DNA of 64,000 nt from Amaurobius ferox (lineage: Eukaryota; Arthropoda; Arachnida; Araneae; Amaurobiidae). The position numbers and the translations under genes are program-made. Shown piece after piece: positions 48,624 to 60,351 of the stretch. A model generated the notes under the pieces. The model had not been told where the DNA came from, made no database searches, and saw only the letters and a list, made by a program, of their open reading frames with translations. Within the stretch, counting starts at the first letter, position 1; every line of letters begins with the position of its first letter. Location: NCBI GenBank assembly GCA_951213105.1, contig OX578137.1, forward strand, positions 55,241,236 to 55,305,235. Direction: 5' to 3'.

Positions 48624-49151
48624 CAAGTGATAGCTACTTTTAAACGATATTATATGAGGACATTAATGAATCAGGCCATCAGGGCAACTGACAGGGAAGG
48701 TGGGCCTACATTAAGAGATTTTTGGAGGAACTATAATATATGGAACTCAACAAACAATTTTGGACACTCGTGGTCTGAAATAAAAGAGTCAACAATGAAA
48801 GGTTCCTGGAAACAATTATTCCCACAAACAGTGAGTGATTTTATAAATTCGGAAGAAACTCCGGAACCTCTCACGGATGAAATAGCTAGCCTAATGAATG
48901 AACTAAACTTGGACTTCAACAGCGAAAATGTTAATGAGTTGATTGAATCTCACTCAGTACCTCTGTCAAATGAATACTTAATTGAGAAACAAGAGTTAAA
49001 TGAAATACAGAATGAAAGTGAGGAAGAAGAAGCTTATAAAATCGGCAAGACTTTAACAATCAAAAATATGAATGAAGCCTTCATGCGTCTAGACAAATTT
49101 TTGACTATCATGGAAGAATGTAATTCAAATAGAGAACGTTACGTAGTATGA
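48624..49151 (+). pseudogene. Tigger transposase, C-terminal end only
   Basis: Open from after TAG at 48621 to TGA at 49149-49151. It begins IATFKRYYMRTLMNQAIRA and continues LRDFWRNYNIWNS, SWSEIKESTMKGSWKQLFP, an acidic part (ELNEIQNESEEEEA) and LTIKNMNEAFMRLDKFL, the known order of the Tigger C-terminus (TFK-YYLR..., FWK-YNI, W--V---M-G-WKK, then an acidic region and TVK-L-EAF--L-K). The catalytic Asp residues lie upstream in a full protein and are absent. There is no ATG at the beginning, and the first in-frame ATG is near 48654. The unbroken frame of about 175 codons suggests a fairly young deletion. Confidence 0.85.
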
Positions 49152-49254
49152 TTGAGAAAGACACAGCATGTTATAGAACTCTTTATCAAGAATAAAAAAG
49201 GATGGTATTTAACTAACTCTTGGCAAGTTTATAAAGAAAACACCTGGAAGTTAA

Positions 49255-49351
49255 CTCGTTAACTTACTCGTTAAGCCTCGTTAACTTACTCGTTAAGCCT
49301 CGTTAACTTACTCGTTAAGCCTCGTTAACTTACTCGTTAAGCCTCGTTAAC
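49255..49351. repeat. 22-bp minisatellite inside Tigger
   Basis: About 4.4 perfect head-to-tail copies of a 22-bp unit (contains TTAACTTACTCGTTAAGCC), between the transposase stop and the right terminal repeat. CTCGTTAA also occurs singly just before it, giving a likely seed. Confidence 0.95.
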
Positions 49352-49925
49352 TTAATTATGTATATTGAAAAATAAATGTTTTAAAATACAACTTTTGATA
49401 GGGTTTTTTTTACATCCCTCTACTTTCGAACATTCAACATTCGCACCTATTTTCAGGAACCAATTATGTGCGAAAGTCGAGGGCCGCCTGTATAGGTCAT
49501 ACCCGCCAGGCAAAATCTACATACATCAACTACATACATCAATTTATACATTTTTAATTTTGTAAAGGCTAATTTTTGTTTTTAGTTTCGCTAAGCTTTT
49601 CTTTTTTTAAAACGATTAATTTGTAATTTTGACAACATTCTGCCCCTTAGTTATGCTTGTCGACTCGTTCTTGACTCTATGCAGGTCAAGCATTTACATG
49701 ATTTTCTAAAAATTCAATAGTGATTGCTTTTCATTTTTTGTCGAAATTCATGTTGGTTATTAAACTCTATTTCTTATTGTAATATGCATTTATATGATTA
49801 TTTATTTTACATCCTTTAAAAAATTAAAAATGTATATATAAATTGATGTATGTAATTTTGTATGTAGTTGACGTATGTAAATTTTCCCTGGGGCTTATAT
49901 TTAGGCTTTAGTTCGCACTTTACTT

Positions 49926-49970
49926 CGCCACTGATGAAGGGCATGATAATGTCCGAAAACGCTTTGGCTA
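49926..49970 (+). ncRNA. Hammerhead ribozyme-like motif, degraded arm
   Basis: CGCCA, CTGATGA (49931-49937), A, GGGCAT...ATGTCC, GAAA (49955-49958), AACGCT, T, TGGCTA. Stem II is fully paired here (GGGCAU with AUGUCC, one G-U), unlike the other arm. Stem I keeps about 4 pairs, and the palindromic stem III has lost its symmetry through one G-to-A change. It is probably inactive. Confidence 0.5.
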
Positions 49971-50047
49971 TGTGATTTTGTGCGTCATAATAAGGATATT
50001 TTAATACATAACTTTTTAACCAATTATTTGTTTGTCTTTATTTTAAA

Positions 50048-51142
50048 ATTAATGACCATTCTTTACCAGACTAAATGCAATAGAGAACCATTACTAATAA
50101 AGGCAAGAAAACGTATGTCTGCATATTTGTCTTCTTGGTATTGGTACTGAGTGGCATTTATCCTGATTATTATAAGGTAAATTGTACGTACCCAAATTTT
50201 TCTGAACAAGGACTTACTTTTTATGCCTTCACTTAGGGTTGAGTATGAAAAACTCCGGCTCTCAAGCAGTGAAGAATAACACTCAAGACATATAATACAA
50301 ACTCTGATTTAAATGGATCAATTCTTTAATTTTTATGCAAATATCTTGATTAATTCATAAAGTTTTCTCATAAAATCACTTAAATAACACATATATCTAT
50401 AAAAATACTATAACTATTACATAGAAACATATACAGTTATTTTATGAAAAGCAATAATTCCTTAATCAGGTTTGAGTTCTTACTCAAGTACTGCTACATA
50501 ATCGATATATGTTACGTGCCCTCCGTGATCACTATTAACAGGTGAAAATTGCATAATTACCTCATTTTGCACAGTGACAGTTAGCCCAGAAAACAGTATG
50601 CTGGATGCCTGTATATACTTGATACGCCACTTGTATTCACTCCGCACATACTGCTGTCACTCATCATATTGATGATCCACGTTTTCTTATGTACGATACG
50701 CAGGAGGGGGTTTTTTTATACTCCTAAATTTACGTGATTCTAGGTTGCTGTCGGAAAATCGAATCTGCCGACACATCTCAAATTCTGTGGAACCACATTT
50801 TCTTTTTCACCTGTTTTGTCATACCACCTTCTCTGATTTGTTGTTGTAGAAGGAGGGGATGCACGCAGTTTAACTATGTGTGAGTTCCAATTGGTTCTTG
50901 TGGGTGCATTTAAAGTGCTTATTAGCTTGATTGGCATTTAGATTCGGAATGTCAACATGTCGTGCTACACTGACAAAGAAGGTTCTTTTTGGATTTAAAA
51001 CCTGCTGATACTTTTATTTGCCCTTTATATTCAGCACATCATCGAAGTTTTACGTAACATATCTTTTCAAGAAACAACATGGACAAATGTTTATATTTAT
51101 ATCATAATTCAATTTATTATTACTCGTCATATTTCCTTATAA
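50048..51142. other. No recognised gene
   Basis: A 65-codon minus frame (50740-50937, TTTNQRRWYDKTGEKENVVP) lies in less AT-rich sequence. TATAAAAAAACCCC follows on the same strand at about 50721-50707. I could not place either. The rest is AT-rich. Confidence 0.4.
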
Positions 51143-51164
51143 TCTATATAAATAAAATTGAAAA

Positions 51165-51206
<42 letters not shown>

Positions 51207-53412
51207 CCATCATCACGGGAGAACGGCTGAACCGAATTTGATGAAATTTTGTGGGTAGCCTAGAAATAGCCCCACTTAAAATTCAGTCTATGGTTGGAAT
51301 TTCTACGACCAGTGGTTCTCGAGATATTAGTGAAAAACGAAACTTTCGTTTGTCTCATCATCACGAGAGAACGGCTGAACCGAATTTAATGAAATTTTGT
51401 GGGTTGCCTTGAAATAGCCCCCCATAAATTTTGCCCAAGTTTCAAGTTTCTAAGACCAGGGGTTGTCGATATATTAATGAAAAACGGAACTTTTTTTTAT
51501 AGGCGTTCTACTCTCCAACTCCGTGGTTTATCCAAACGGAAATGATAAAAATCGTTTGTTTAAAGCGTCAGAGGGAATTAAAACTTTATTTTTGAGTTTG
51601 ATGCAGGATTTTTGCATTAAATAGTCACTATCTGAAAGCATGAATTGTTGGAAACATGAATTTAAATGGAAAAATCTACTTCCATGTTTTTACATGTATT
51701 AACCTCCATGTATTTCACAAGCTTTTACTCAACGATTAGAAGTATAAAGAAATTAAAATGGTTATTTAATTTCGCATTTTATGAGGAAGATTCTATCTTA
51801 TATCAAGTTGCTCGGCAAAGGAATGGAATTAAATGTGTTTGTTAATGATTATTATTATTTTTTCTATTTGTATAATAAATAAATGGATGTAAAAATATAT
51901 TTTATAAATGAACGGTTTAATTGTTCTTTTAATTATATATATTGCGGACTGCGTACATTACTTTTATTTATTTTAGCAAAGAGGTTTCAAGCTCATATAT
52001 TGTGTTTAGCTAATAAACTCATAATAAATGAACGGTTTGATTGTTCTTTTAATTATATATATTGCGAACTGCGTACATCACACTTTTATTTATTTTAGCA
52101 AAGAGGTTTCAAAGCTCATATATTGTGTTTAGCTAATAAACTCATATATTGTGTTTACATAATAAATTCATTTAGCCGATTGTTGAAGCAGAAAAAGAGT
52201 AGAACGGATGTATATATCTTCTAATACAATTTTAGTGTTTTCATTTAGTATATATACAGACGGGATATGGATATTTTATTCTTCAGATCTGCAAATTTAG
52301 AGCTACGAATTTAGCGGAATATCTCTAAATAACTTGGTAACTTTTCTTAAACTTTACCAAATTAGAGCAAATATCTCCAAATTAATAAAAATGACCCAAA
52401 TCAATGAAATTAAATTTGTTTTTTTAGAATAGAGTACTGAAATGATGTTTCTGTAGCATTTGTCGGTCAATCCATCCATCCTACTTAGTAACGCATTTAA
52501 CTAATTTTTTTAATATCACTAAATTGATAAAAATATTTGTAAATCCATAAAAATATCATGGAGACGAAAATGTCGCCAAACCTTCCATGGAGATCACATT
52601 ATTCAGACGACATGATTTCCATCAATTTATTTGAAGCAGATGATATCCTGTCGCTTAGCAACGGATCCAATGTGTTATGTGTCATACGATTTTTATTAAA
52701 TCTAATAAAAATATGTATATAAAATAAATTTCATTGACATTGCATTTTTGACTGGATAATATCAATTACGGTCTTCAGGTTTAAACATCATTATTATTGA
52801 TATTTCGGGGACAGTTGATTCAGGAATTATTGATATTTTCAAATTATTATGCCATTGTTTCATTATGACGAAAATTGTTAAAACTCATATATAGTACGTT
52901 GTACAAGTAATCTTCTACAAATGCACGGGTATATCTTCTAATATACGACAATATAAGTAGTACAGGTATATTGGCAAAATTTTTATATATATTGGCATAT
53001 ATTGGAATCAATTACGACCTTCTGGTATTAAGATTACGGGGATTTTTGATACTTTCAATTTATTACGTCATCTTTTTTATTTTGGTAAATATTTTTAAGA
53101 CTCATATTACAATATGTTTAAGCTTCTACTAACACACTGGCATATTTTGTATTTTGCGACAATATAAGTAGTACGTGGTTGCATATATTGATTCAATTCC
53201 TTTTTTTGTGTGTGAATTTGTTTACAAAAGGGGCCAGGATATTTTATTCTTCAGATTTGCCCGTGAAGATAATTTTGCATAGTGAGAACAGATATTCTTA
53301 AACTTCTCTTTATGAGCAATAAATTTAATATTTTATCAGAATTTGCACATGATTGCGAATTATAAGTTTTTTTATATTATATACTCCGTACGAAGGACGG
53401 GTATGCTGCTAG
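51143..53412 (+). mobile_element. Complete non-autonomous Helitron, 2270 bp
   Basis: It starts A|TCTATATAAATAAAATTG at 51143 and ends CCGTACGAAGGACGGGTATG followed by CTGCTAG at 53412. The stem CCGT/ACGG precedes the CTAG. The 5' part has the gaacggctgaaccgaattt module twice, about 148 bases apart (51201, 51349). A tandem duplication of about 130 bp lies at 51895-52130. No Rep/helicase domain is visible, so it is non-autonomous. The next Helitron starts at once with no base between. Confidence 0.88.
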
Positions 53413-54858
53413 TCTATATAAATAAAAATGAAAATCTGTCTGTCTGTCTGTCTGTTTGTCACACCATCACGGGAGAACGGCTGAACCGAATTTGATGAAA
53501 TTTTGTGGGTAGCCTAGAAATAGCTCCACTTAAAATTATATCCGTGTTTTGAGTTTCTACGACCAGTGGTTCTCGAGATATTAGTAAAAAACGAAATTTT
53601 CGTTTGTCTCATCATCGCGGAAAAACGGCTGAACCGAATTTAATGAAATTTGGTGAATAGCCTTGAAATATCCCCCCATAACTTTTGTCCAAGTTTCGAA
53701 TTTCTAAGACCTGGGGTTGTCGAGATATTAATGAAAAACGGAACTTTTTCCTAGGAGTTCTACTCCCTAACTCCGTGGTTTATCCAAACGAAAAGCTTGG
53801 AAATCGTTTGAAAGTGAATTAAAATTTAATCTCTGAGTTTGATGGGAGATTTTTTGCGTTAATTAGTCACTTTCTGAAAACATGAATTGTTTGAAACATG
53901 ATTTAAAGGTGAAATCTATCTCCATGGTTCATGGTTTATTTAAAACAAGCTTTTACGGAACAATGAGAAGTATAGAGAAATCAAAATCGTTATTTAATTT
54001 CGCAGTTTATGTTATAAGACATGACATATTTAACATGTTATAAGATTCTATCTTATATCATGTTACTCAGAAACGCAATTAAATTAAATCTGTCTGTTAA
54101 TTTTAATAATTATTTTTTCGATTTGAATAATAAATAAATGGATATAAAAATATATTTTAGAAAAGAACGATTTGATTTTTCTTATAGCATTTTTGACTGG
54201 ATAATATCAATTACGGTCTTCAGGTTTAAAAATTATTATTATTTATATTTTCGGGGATTATTGATTCAAGGATTATTGATATTTTCAAGTTATTATGCAA
54301 TTATTTTATTATGACAAAAATTGTTTAAACTCATATATTGTATGTTGTACGAATCTTCTACAAATACACGTGTATATCTTTTCATCTACGAGAATATAAG
54401 TAGTACAGGTATATTGACATATGTTTTGATATATATTGGCATATATTGGAATCAATTACGACCTTCTGGTATAAAGAGTACGGATATTATTGATGTTTTC
54501 AATTTATTACGTCATCTCTTTTATTTTGGCAAATATTTTTGAGACGCATATTGTAATACGGGTAATCTTCTACTAACACATTGGCATATTTTCTGATCTG
54601 CGACAATATAATTAGTACGGGGTTGCATATATTCATTCAATTCCTATTTTTTCTTCTGTAAATTTGCTTACAAAAGGGGGCAGGATGTTTTATTCTTCAG
54701 ATCTGATCGTGAAGATAATTTTGCATAGTGAGAACATATATTCTTAAACTTCTCTTTAGGAGCAATAAATTTAATATTTTAACAGAATTTGCACATGATT
54801 GCGAACTTTAAGTTTCTTTAAATTATACACTCCGTACGAATAACGGGTGTGCTGTTAG
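53413..54858 (+). mobile_element. Helitron, 1446 bp, joined head-to-tail
   Basis: It begins TCTATATAAATAAAAATG directly after CTAG of the preceding copy. It ends CCGTACGAATAACGGGTGTG then CTGTTAG, so CTAG has become TTAG (still within CTRR-like decay). It is shorter than its neighbour because the middle (the ATTGCGGACTGCG to TCGCCAAA part) is missing. Confidence 0.85.
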
Positions 54859-54886
54859 TGGTTAATAAATTTTAACATTTTAGGAG

Positions 54887-56814
54887 GATATATCATGTTG
54901 CTCGGCATCGCAATTAAATTAAATGTGTTTGTTAATGTTTTTAATATTTTTTTTCGATTTAAATAATAAATAAATAGATAAATGGATATAAAAGTATATC
55001 TTATGAATGGACGGTTTGATTTTTCTTTTAATTATATTAATTGCTGACTGCGTACATCAATTTCATTTATTTTGGCAAAGAGTTTTCAAGCTTATATCGT
55101 ATTTAGCTACTAAACTCATACATTGTGTTTAGCCAATAAATTCATATAGCCGATTGTTGAAACAGAAAAAGAGTAGAGCGGGTATATCTACTAATACAAT
55201 TGTAGTGTTTTCATTTAGTATATTGAAACGGGATAAGAATGTTTCATTCAGATCTGCAAATTCAAAGCTACGAATTTGGAGGGATATCGCTAATTTGACA
55301 ACTTTTCTTAAACTTTGCCAAATTGACGGAAATGTCGCCAAATTGATATAAACGACACACAAACAGCTGCCGTAAACCTTCGGGTTGGTCGTGTGGCTTG
55401 GGTCTTCTACATATCAATGAATTTTTTTTTGTTTTGTTAGAAGAGAGTACTGAAATGATGTTTGGTTAGCATTTCTCTGTCAGACCAACCATCCTACTTA
55501 GTAATACATTTAGCGAATTTTTAAAATGTCACCAAATTGATAAAAATGTTTTCAAATCTATAAAAATATCTTGAAATTGATAAAATTGCGCTACATAAAT
55601 GATATTAATTTTTTTTTGTTAGGGGATAGTATTGTGATGATATTTCGTCAATTTGTCGCAAAGTGGAACTGTCAGTTCTACAGTCCCACTTGGCGATAAA
55701 TTTGGCGATTTCTTAAAATGTCGCTAATTTGACGAAACTGTCGCCAAATGTTCCATAGAAATATAACTATTTAGACGATATTTTTTCTACCAATTTATTT
55801 GAAGCAAATGATATCATTTCGCTTAGCAACGGATTTAAATCCAATGTGTTTATGCGGCAGACGATTTTTATTAAATCCTTTCCGATTTGAATAATGAAGA
55901 TATGTATATAAAATAAATTTCATTGCCATTTCATTTTGGACTGGATAATATCAATTATACTCTTCAGGTTTAAACATTATTATTATTGATATTTTCCGGA
56001 ATTATTGATTCAGGGATTATTGATATGTTTAAGTTATTACGCCATTGTTTTATTGCGGCAAAAATTGCTGACACACGCATATTGTACGTTGTACGAGTAA
56101 TCTTCTAGGAATGCACGGGTATATCTTCTAACCTACGAGAATATAAGTAGTACAGGTATATTGGCATATATTTTGACATATATTGGCATATATATTGGAA
56201 TCAAGTACAGTCTTCTGGTATGAAGATTACGGGGATTAATTATATATTCAATTTATTACGTCGTCTGTTGTATTTTACCAAAAAACATTTGAGACTCATA
56301 TTGCAAAACGGGTAATCTTCTACTAATAATCGGACATTATAAGTAGTACGTGTATATCTTCCCATATAATTTTAGCACTTTAATTTTGACATATATTGGA
56401 ATAAATGACTGTCTTCAGATTTAAAGATTACGGGTTTATTGGTATTTTCAATTTATACATGTAATCTACTAATACAGGTTATATTTTCTAATATTCGCGT
56501 ATATAATTAGTACGGGACCCATACAATTTTAACGCTTTTATTTTGCATATATTGATTCAATTCCATATTTTTTTTTATATTTGCTTACATAAGGGGTCCA
56601 AGATGTTTTATTCTTCAGATATGTCCATGAAGATAATTTTATATAGCGAGAACAGAGATTCTTAAACTTCTTTTTAGGAGCATGATATTAAATATTTTAA
56701 CAGAATATTTTGATTAAACATGTCATTTAGTATACTATAAGAATTTGGGCATGATTATGAATTTCAAGTTTCTTTATATTATATACTCCGTACGAAGAAC
56801 GGGTATGCTGCTAG
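54887..56814 (+). mobile_element. 5'-truncated Helitron
   Basis: It lacks the TC start and the repeated 5' module, and begins near GGAGGATATATCATGTTGCT, which in full copies lies about 650 bases in. It ends CCGTACGAAGAACGGGTATG then CTGCTAG (56811-56814) and is followed at once by another TC. The 28 bases between 54859 and 54887 match no Helitron part. Confidence 0.75.
55664..55688 (+). other. Conserved 25-nt hairpin in Helitron interior, copy 1
   Basis: TGGAACTGT (55664-55672), loop CAGTTCT, ACAGTCCCA (55680-55688): eight of nine positions pair, and the A-C mismatch would be G-U on the other strand. Confidence 0.65.
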
Positions 56815-58158
56815 TCTATATAAATAAAATTGAAAATCTGTCTGTCTGTCTGTCTGTTTGTCCCATCATCACGGGAGAACGGCTGAACCGAATTTGATGA
56901 AATTTTGTGGGTAGCCTGGAAATAGCCCCACCTAAAATTTAGTCTGTTTTCTGAGTTTCTACGACCAGTGGTTCTCGATATATTAGTAAAAAACGAAATT
57001 TTCGTTTGTCTCATCATCACGGGAAAATGGCTGAACCGAATTTAATAAAATTTTGTGGATAGTCTTAAAAAAGCCCCCCATAATTTTTGTCTAAGTTTCG
57101 AGTTTCTAAAACAAGGAGTTGTCGAGATATTAATGAAAAACGGAACTTTTTCTTAGGAGATCTACTCTCCAACTCCGTGGTTTATCCAAACGGAAAGGCT
57201 GGAAATCGTTTGTTTAAAACGCTAAAATGAAATAAAACTTTATTTCCGAGTTTGGTGCAGGATTTTTGCATTAATTAGTCACTATAGGAAAACATAAATT
57301 GTTTGAAATATGAATTTAAATGGAAGAATTTACCTCCATGTTTCATCTTTCACAAGCTTTTACTCAACGATGTAAATTATAGAGAAATCAAAATGGCTAT
57401 TTAATTTCGCAATTTATGAGGAAGATTCTATCTTATATCATGTTGCTCGGAAACGGAATGAAATTAAATGTGTTGTTAATATCTATTATTATTTTTTCTA
57501 TTTGTATAATAAATAAATGGATGTAAAAATATATTTTATAAATGAACGGTTTGATTGTTCTTTTAATTATATATATTGCGGACTGCGTACATCACTTTCA
57601 TTTATTTTAGCATAGAGGTTTCAAGTTCATATATTGTGTTTAGCTAATAAACTCATATATTGTGTTTACCCAATAAATTCATTTAGCCGATTGTTGAAGC
57701 AGAAAAAGAATAGAACGGGTGTATGTATCTTCTATTACAATTTTTCTGTTTTCATTTAGTATATATAAACGGGATCAGGATATTTTATTCTTCAGATCTG
57801 CAAATTCAGAGCTACGAATTTAGAGGAATATCTCTAAATAACTTAGTAACTTTTCTTAAACTTTACCAAATTAGTGGAAATGTCTCCAAATTGATAAAAA
57901 TGACCCAAATCAATGAAATTAAATTTGTTTTTTAGAATAAAGTACTGAAATGATGTTTCTGTAGCATTTGTCGGTCAGTCAATCCATCCTACTTAGTAAC
58001 ACATTTAAGGAATTTTTTTAATATCACCAAATTGGTAAAAATATTTCTAAATTCATAAAAATATCATGGAATTGATAAAATCGCGCTTAATAAATGAAAT
58101 TAATTGTGTTTTGTTAGGGGATAGTATTTTGATGATGTTTCGTCAATTTGTTGCAAAA

Positions 58159-58183
58159 TGGGACTATCAGTTCTATAGTCCCA
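58159..58183 (+). other. Conserved 25-nt hairpin in Helitron interior, copy 2
   Basis: TGGGACTAT (58159-58167), loop CAGTTCT, ATAGTCCCA (58175-58183): nine perfect pairs. Against copy 1, a T-A pair replaces G-C with both sides changed. Confidence 0.7.
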
Positions 58184-58658
58184 CTTGGCGATAAATATGG
58201 CGATTTTTTAAGTTATAGCTAAATTGACGAAAATGTCGCCAAACCTTCCATGGAGATTGCATTATTCAGGTGATATGATTTAAATCAATTTATTTAAAGC
58301 AAATGATATCATGTCGCTTAGCAACGGATACACTATGTTATGCGGCATATGATTTTTATTAAATCTTTTCCGATTTGAAAAGTAAAAATATGTATATAAA
58401 ATAAATTTCATTGACATTGAATTTTTGACTGGATAATATCAATTACGGTCTTCAGGTTTAAACATCATTACTATTGATATTTTCGGGAACTGTTGATTCA
58501 AAGATTACTGATATTTTCAAATTATTATGGAATTGTTTTATTATGAAGAAAATTGTTGAAACTCATATATAGTACGTTGTACGAGTAATCTTCTACAAAT
58601 ACAAGGTATATCTTCCAATCTACGAGAATATAAGTAGTACAGGTATATTGGCATATAT

Positions 58659-59645
58659 TACTTTCCTTATATACATAATGTATAAGGAAAGTATTCTGAC
58701 GGGGTCGAAAATTCGAAATCGAGTTTTCGACGGGAGAGCACGTTTCAAGCATCCCTGATCACGAATCAAACATTTTTTAAGTGATGTCTGTGTGTGTGTA
58801 TGTGTGTGTGTGTGTGTGTGTGAAAGTATGTGTGTGTGTGTGTCAGTGAGTCTGTGGAGACGATAACTGACGAACGAATGGACCGATTCGAATCAAATTT
58901 GGAACAAAAATCACAATCCATAAACACTGGAAGCCTATTGCTTTTATACGCAATCGAATGTTCAGAACCCCCCTAAATTTTCAAATGAAATTTTGAAAAA
59001 ATCGTTAAAAAATCAAAACCACTAATAAAGTTACGCAAATAGGCATTTCTTATGTAATTTTTTATTAGAAAACGATTGTCATAAATTTTAGAACGCTAAC
59101 ATCTACCGTTCTCGAGATATTGTACATTTTTCAAAAAAATTATCAAAAAGTCATAAAATAAAAAAAAATATTTCCTATAGAGAAACATGTTCACTTTTCA
59201 TATGTAATACCATGCGCTAAATTGAGTTACATCATTCTCGTAGATCTAGCTCGTTCCATTCATAAAAAAAGATACTTTGAATAATACTTTTGTATTTGAA
59301 CGCCAATAGTCATTTATTTAATAGACTTGAAGAATTTTTTAATAGACTGTAAGAATAACTTATTTCTTAGTGCATAACGCTTGGCGAGATTTTGGCGACG
59401 AATTTGGCGGAATGTCGCCAACTTGGCGACTTTTTTGAAATGTTGCCAAATTAACGAAAATCTCGCCAAATGGATAAATATGACGCCAAATCAATGAAAA
59501 TAACGACTATTTGACGAAAATTCAATATCTTGGAAAAAATATAAGTATCTACTATAAGAATAATTTTGTTTTTACTGTGAAAGTAGTAAATACATTGCAT
59601 TATATAAGGAAAGTCATGTGCTGCCCACATCAGATTTTTTTGTTA
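58659..59645 (+). repeat. Hairpin-headed repeat, full copy inside a Helitron
   Basis: The head is TACTTTCCTTATA (58659-58671), a 9-nt loop and TATAAGGAAAGTA (58681-58693). Then come TCGAAATCGAGTTTTCGACG, AGCACGTTTCAAGCATCCCT, a TG microsatellite, GTTACGCAAATAGGCATTTC, a central run of TCGCCAAAT-type repeats (59380-59520), and the end GTCATGTGCTGCCCACATCA followed by GATTTTTTT. The Helitron sequence GGCATATATTGG resumes on the right. There is no coding and no clear target duplication. A terminal hairpin, central repeats and a microsatellite recall Helentron-associated elements, but that assignment is a guess. Confidence 0.7.
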
Positions 59646-60111
59646 TATATTGGCATATATTGGAATCAATTACGACCTTCTGGAATTAAGATTATGGTGA
59701 TTTTTGATACATTCAATTTTTTACATCATCTCTTTTATTTTGTCAAATGTTTTTGAGAATCATATTGCAATACGGGTAAGCTTCTACTAACACACTGGCA
59801 TATTTTCCAATCTGCGACAATATAAGTAGTACGGGGTTACATATATTGATTCAATTCCTTTTTTTTTTGTAAATTTGCTTACAAAAAGGGCCTGGATGTT
59901 TTATTCTTCAGATCTGCCCGTGAAGATAATTTTGCATAGTGAGAACAATTATTCTTAAAGTTCTCTTTATGAGCAATACATTTTATATTTTAACAGAATT
60001 TGCACATGATTGCGAATTATAAATTTCTTTATTTTATATACTCCGTACGAAGAAAGGGTATGCTGCTAGTGCAGCATAAAAATATTCAAAATATATATAA
60101 ATAAAAGTGTG

Positions 60112-60350
60112 AACTATCAAAGAGTAATGATATTGATTTTAAACTTTACGCTGACGCCAGATAATAGCAGTGGACACAAAAGCTCTTTAGAGAAGGGCGC
60201 TCAACTTGAAAATATCGGAATTCACTTAATCTAAAACAATGAACTTAAGTTATTCAAAAGAAAACTATGAAACGGATCAATTTTATGACCAGTAACAATT
60301 ATTGCTGACACTGGCTTATTTAAAAGCATCGCTAATCTGAGTAAGATATA
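60112..60350 (+). repeat. Interspersed repeat family X, copy 3
   Basis: AAAAGCTCTTTAGAGAAGGG, GCTCAACTTGAAAATATCGG, AATGAACTTAAGTTATTCAA and TATTGCTGACACTGGCTTAT align with copy 1 in order. It lies between the last plus Helitron and an inverted hairpin-headed repeat. Confidence 0.65.
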
Positions 60351-60351
60351 T

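Larger units (their letters stand above)
48371..49490 (+). mobile_element. Internally deleted Tigger/pogo element, 1120 bp
   Basis: The ends CAGGCGGCCCTCGACTTTCG (48371) and its inverse (49471-49490) are flanked by TA on both sides, as for pogo/Tigger elements. Only the last part of the transposase remains; the HTH/CENP-B-like and most DDE parts are missing. It therefore depends on a relative for movement. It lies inside the foldback element and is younger than it. Confidence 0.9.
48214..50047. mobile_element. Foldback element with inverted Penelope-like terminal sequences, split by Tigger
   Basis: 48214-48370 plus 49491-49570 is the inverse of about 49800-50047. Matching words, read toward the centre, are AAAGACAACCAAATAA, CTCCTTATTATGACA, AAAATCACATAGCCAAAGCG, ATGCCCTTCATCAGTGGC, AAAGTGCGAAC, GCCTAAATA and CATACATCAACTACATAC. 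The arms are about 240 bp, diverged, with a centre of about 230 bp. Each arm carries a hammerhead-ribozyme-like motif of the kind known in Penelope-like element termini. No GIY-YIG or reverse transcriptase is present, so this is a non-autonomous derivative or two abutting inverted ends. The Tigger element inserted into a TA in the left arm. Confidence 0.65.
56815..60069 (+). mobile_element. Helitron with nested hairpin-headed repeat
   Basis: TC at 56815 follows CTAG of the previous copy directly. The 3' end is CCGTACGAAGAAAGGGTATG then CTGCTAG at 60069, followed by T. Minus the inserted repeat (about 58659-59645) it is about 2.27 kb, the same as the copy at 51143-53412, so the two are full-length siblings. 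No transposase coding. Confidence 0.85.

Noticed and set aside
50740..50937. Minus frame rich in Thr, Asn, Arg with a TATAAAA downstream
   Set aside because: Too short and unmatched to be called a gene, and the TATAAAA lies downstream of the frame on the same strand.
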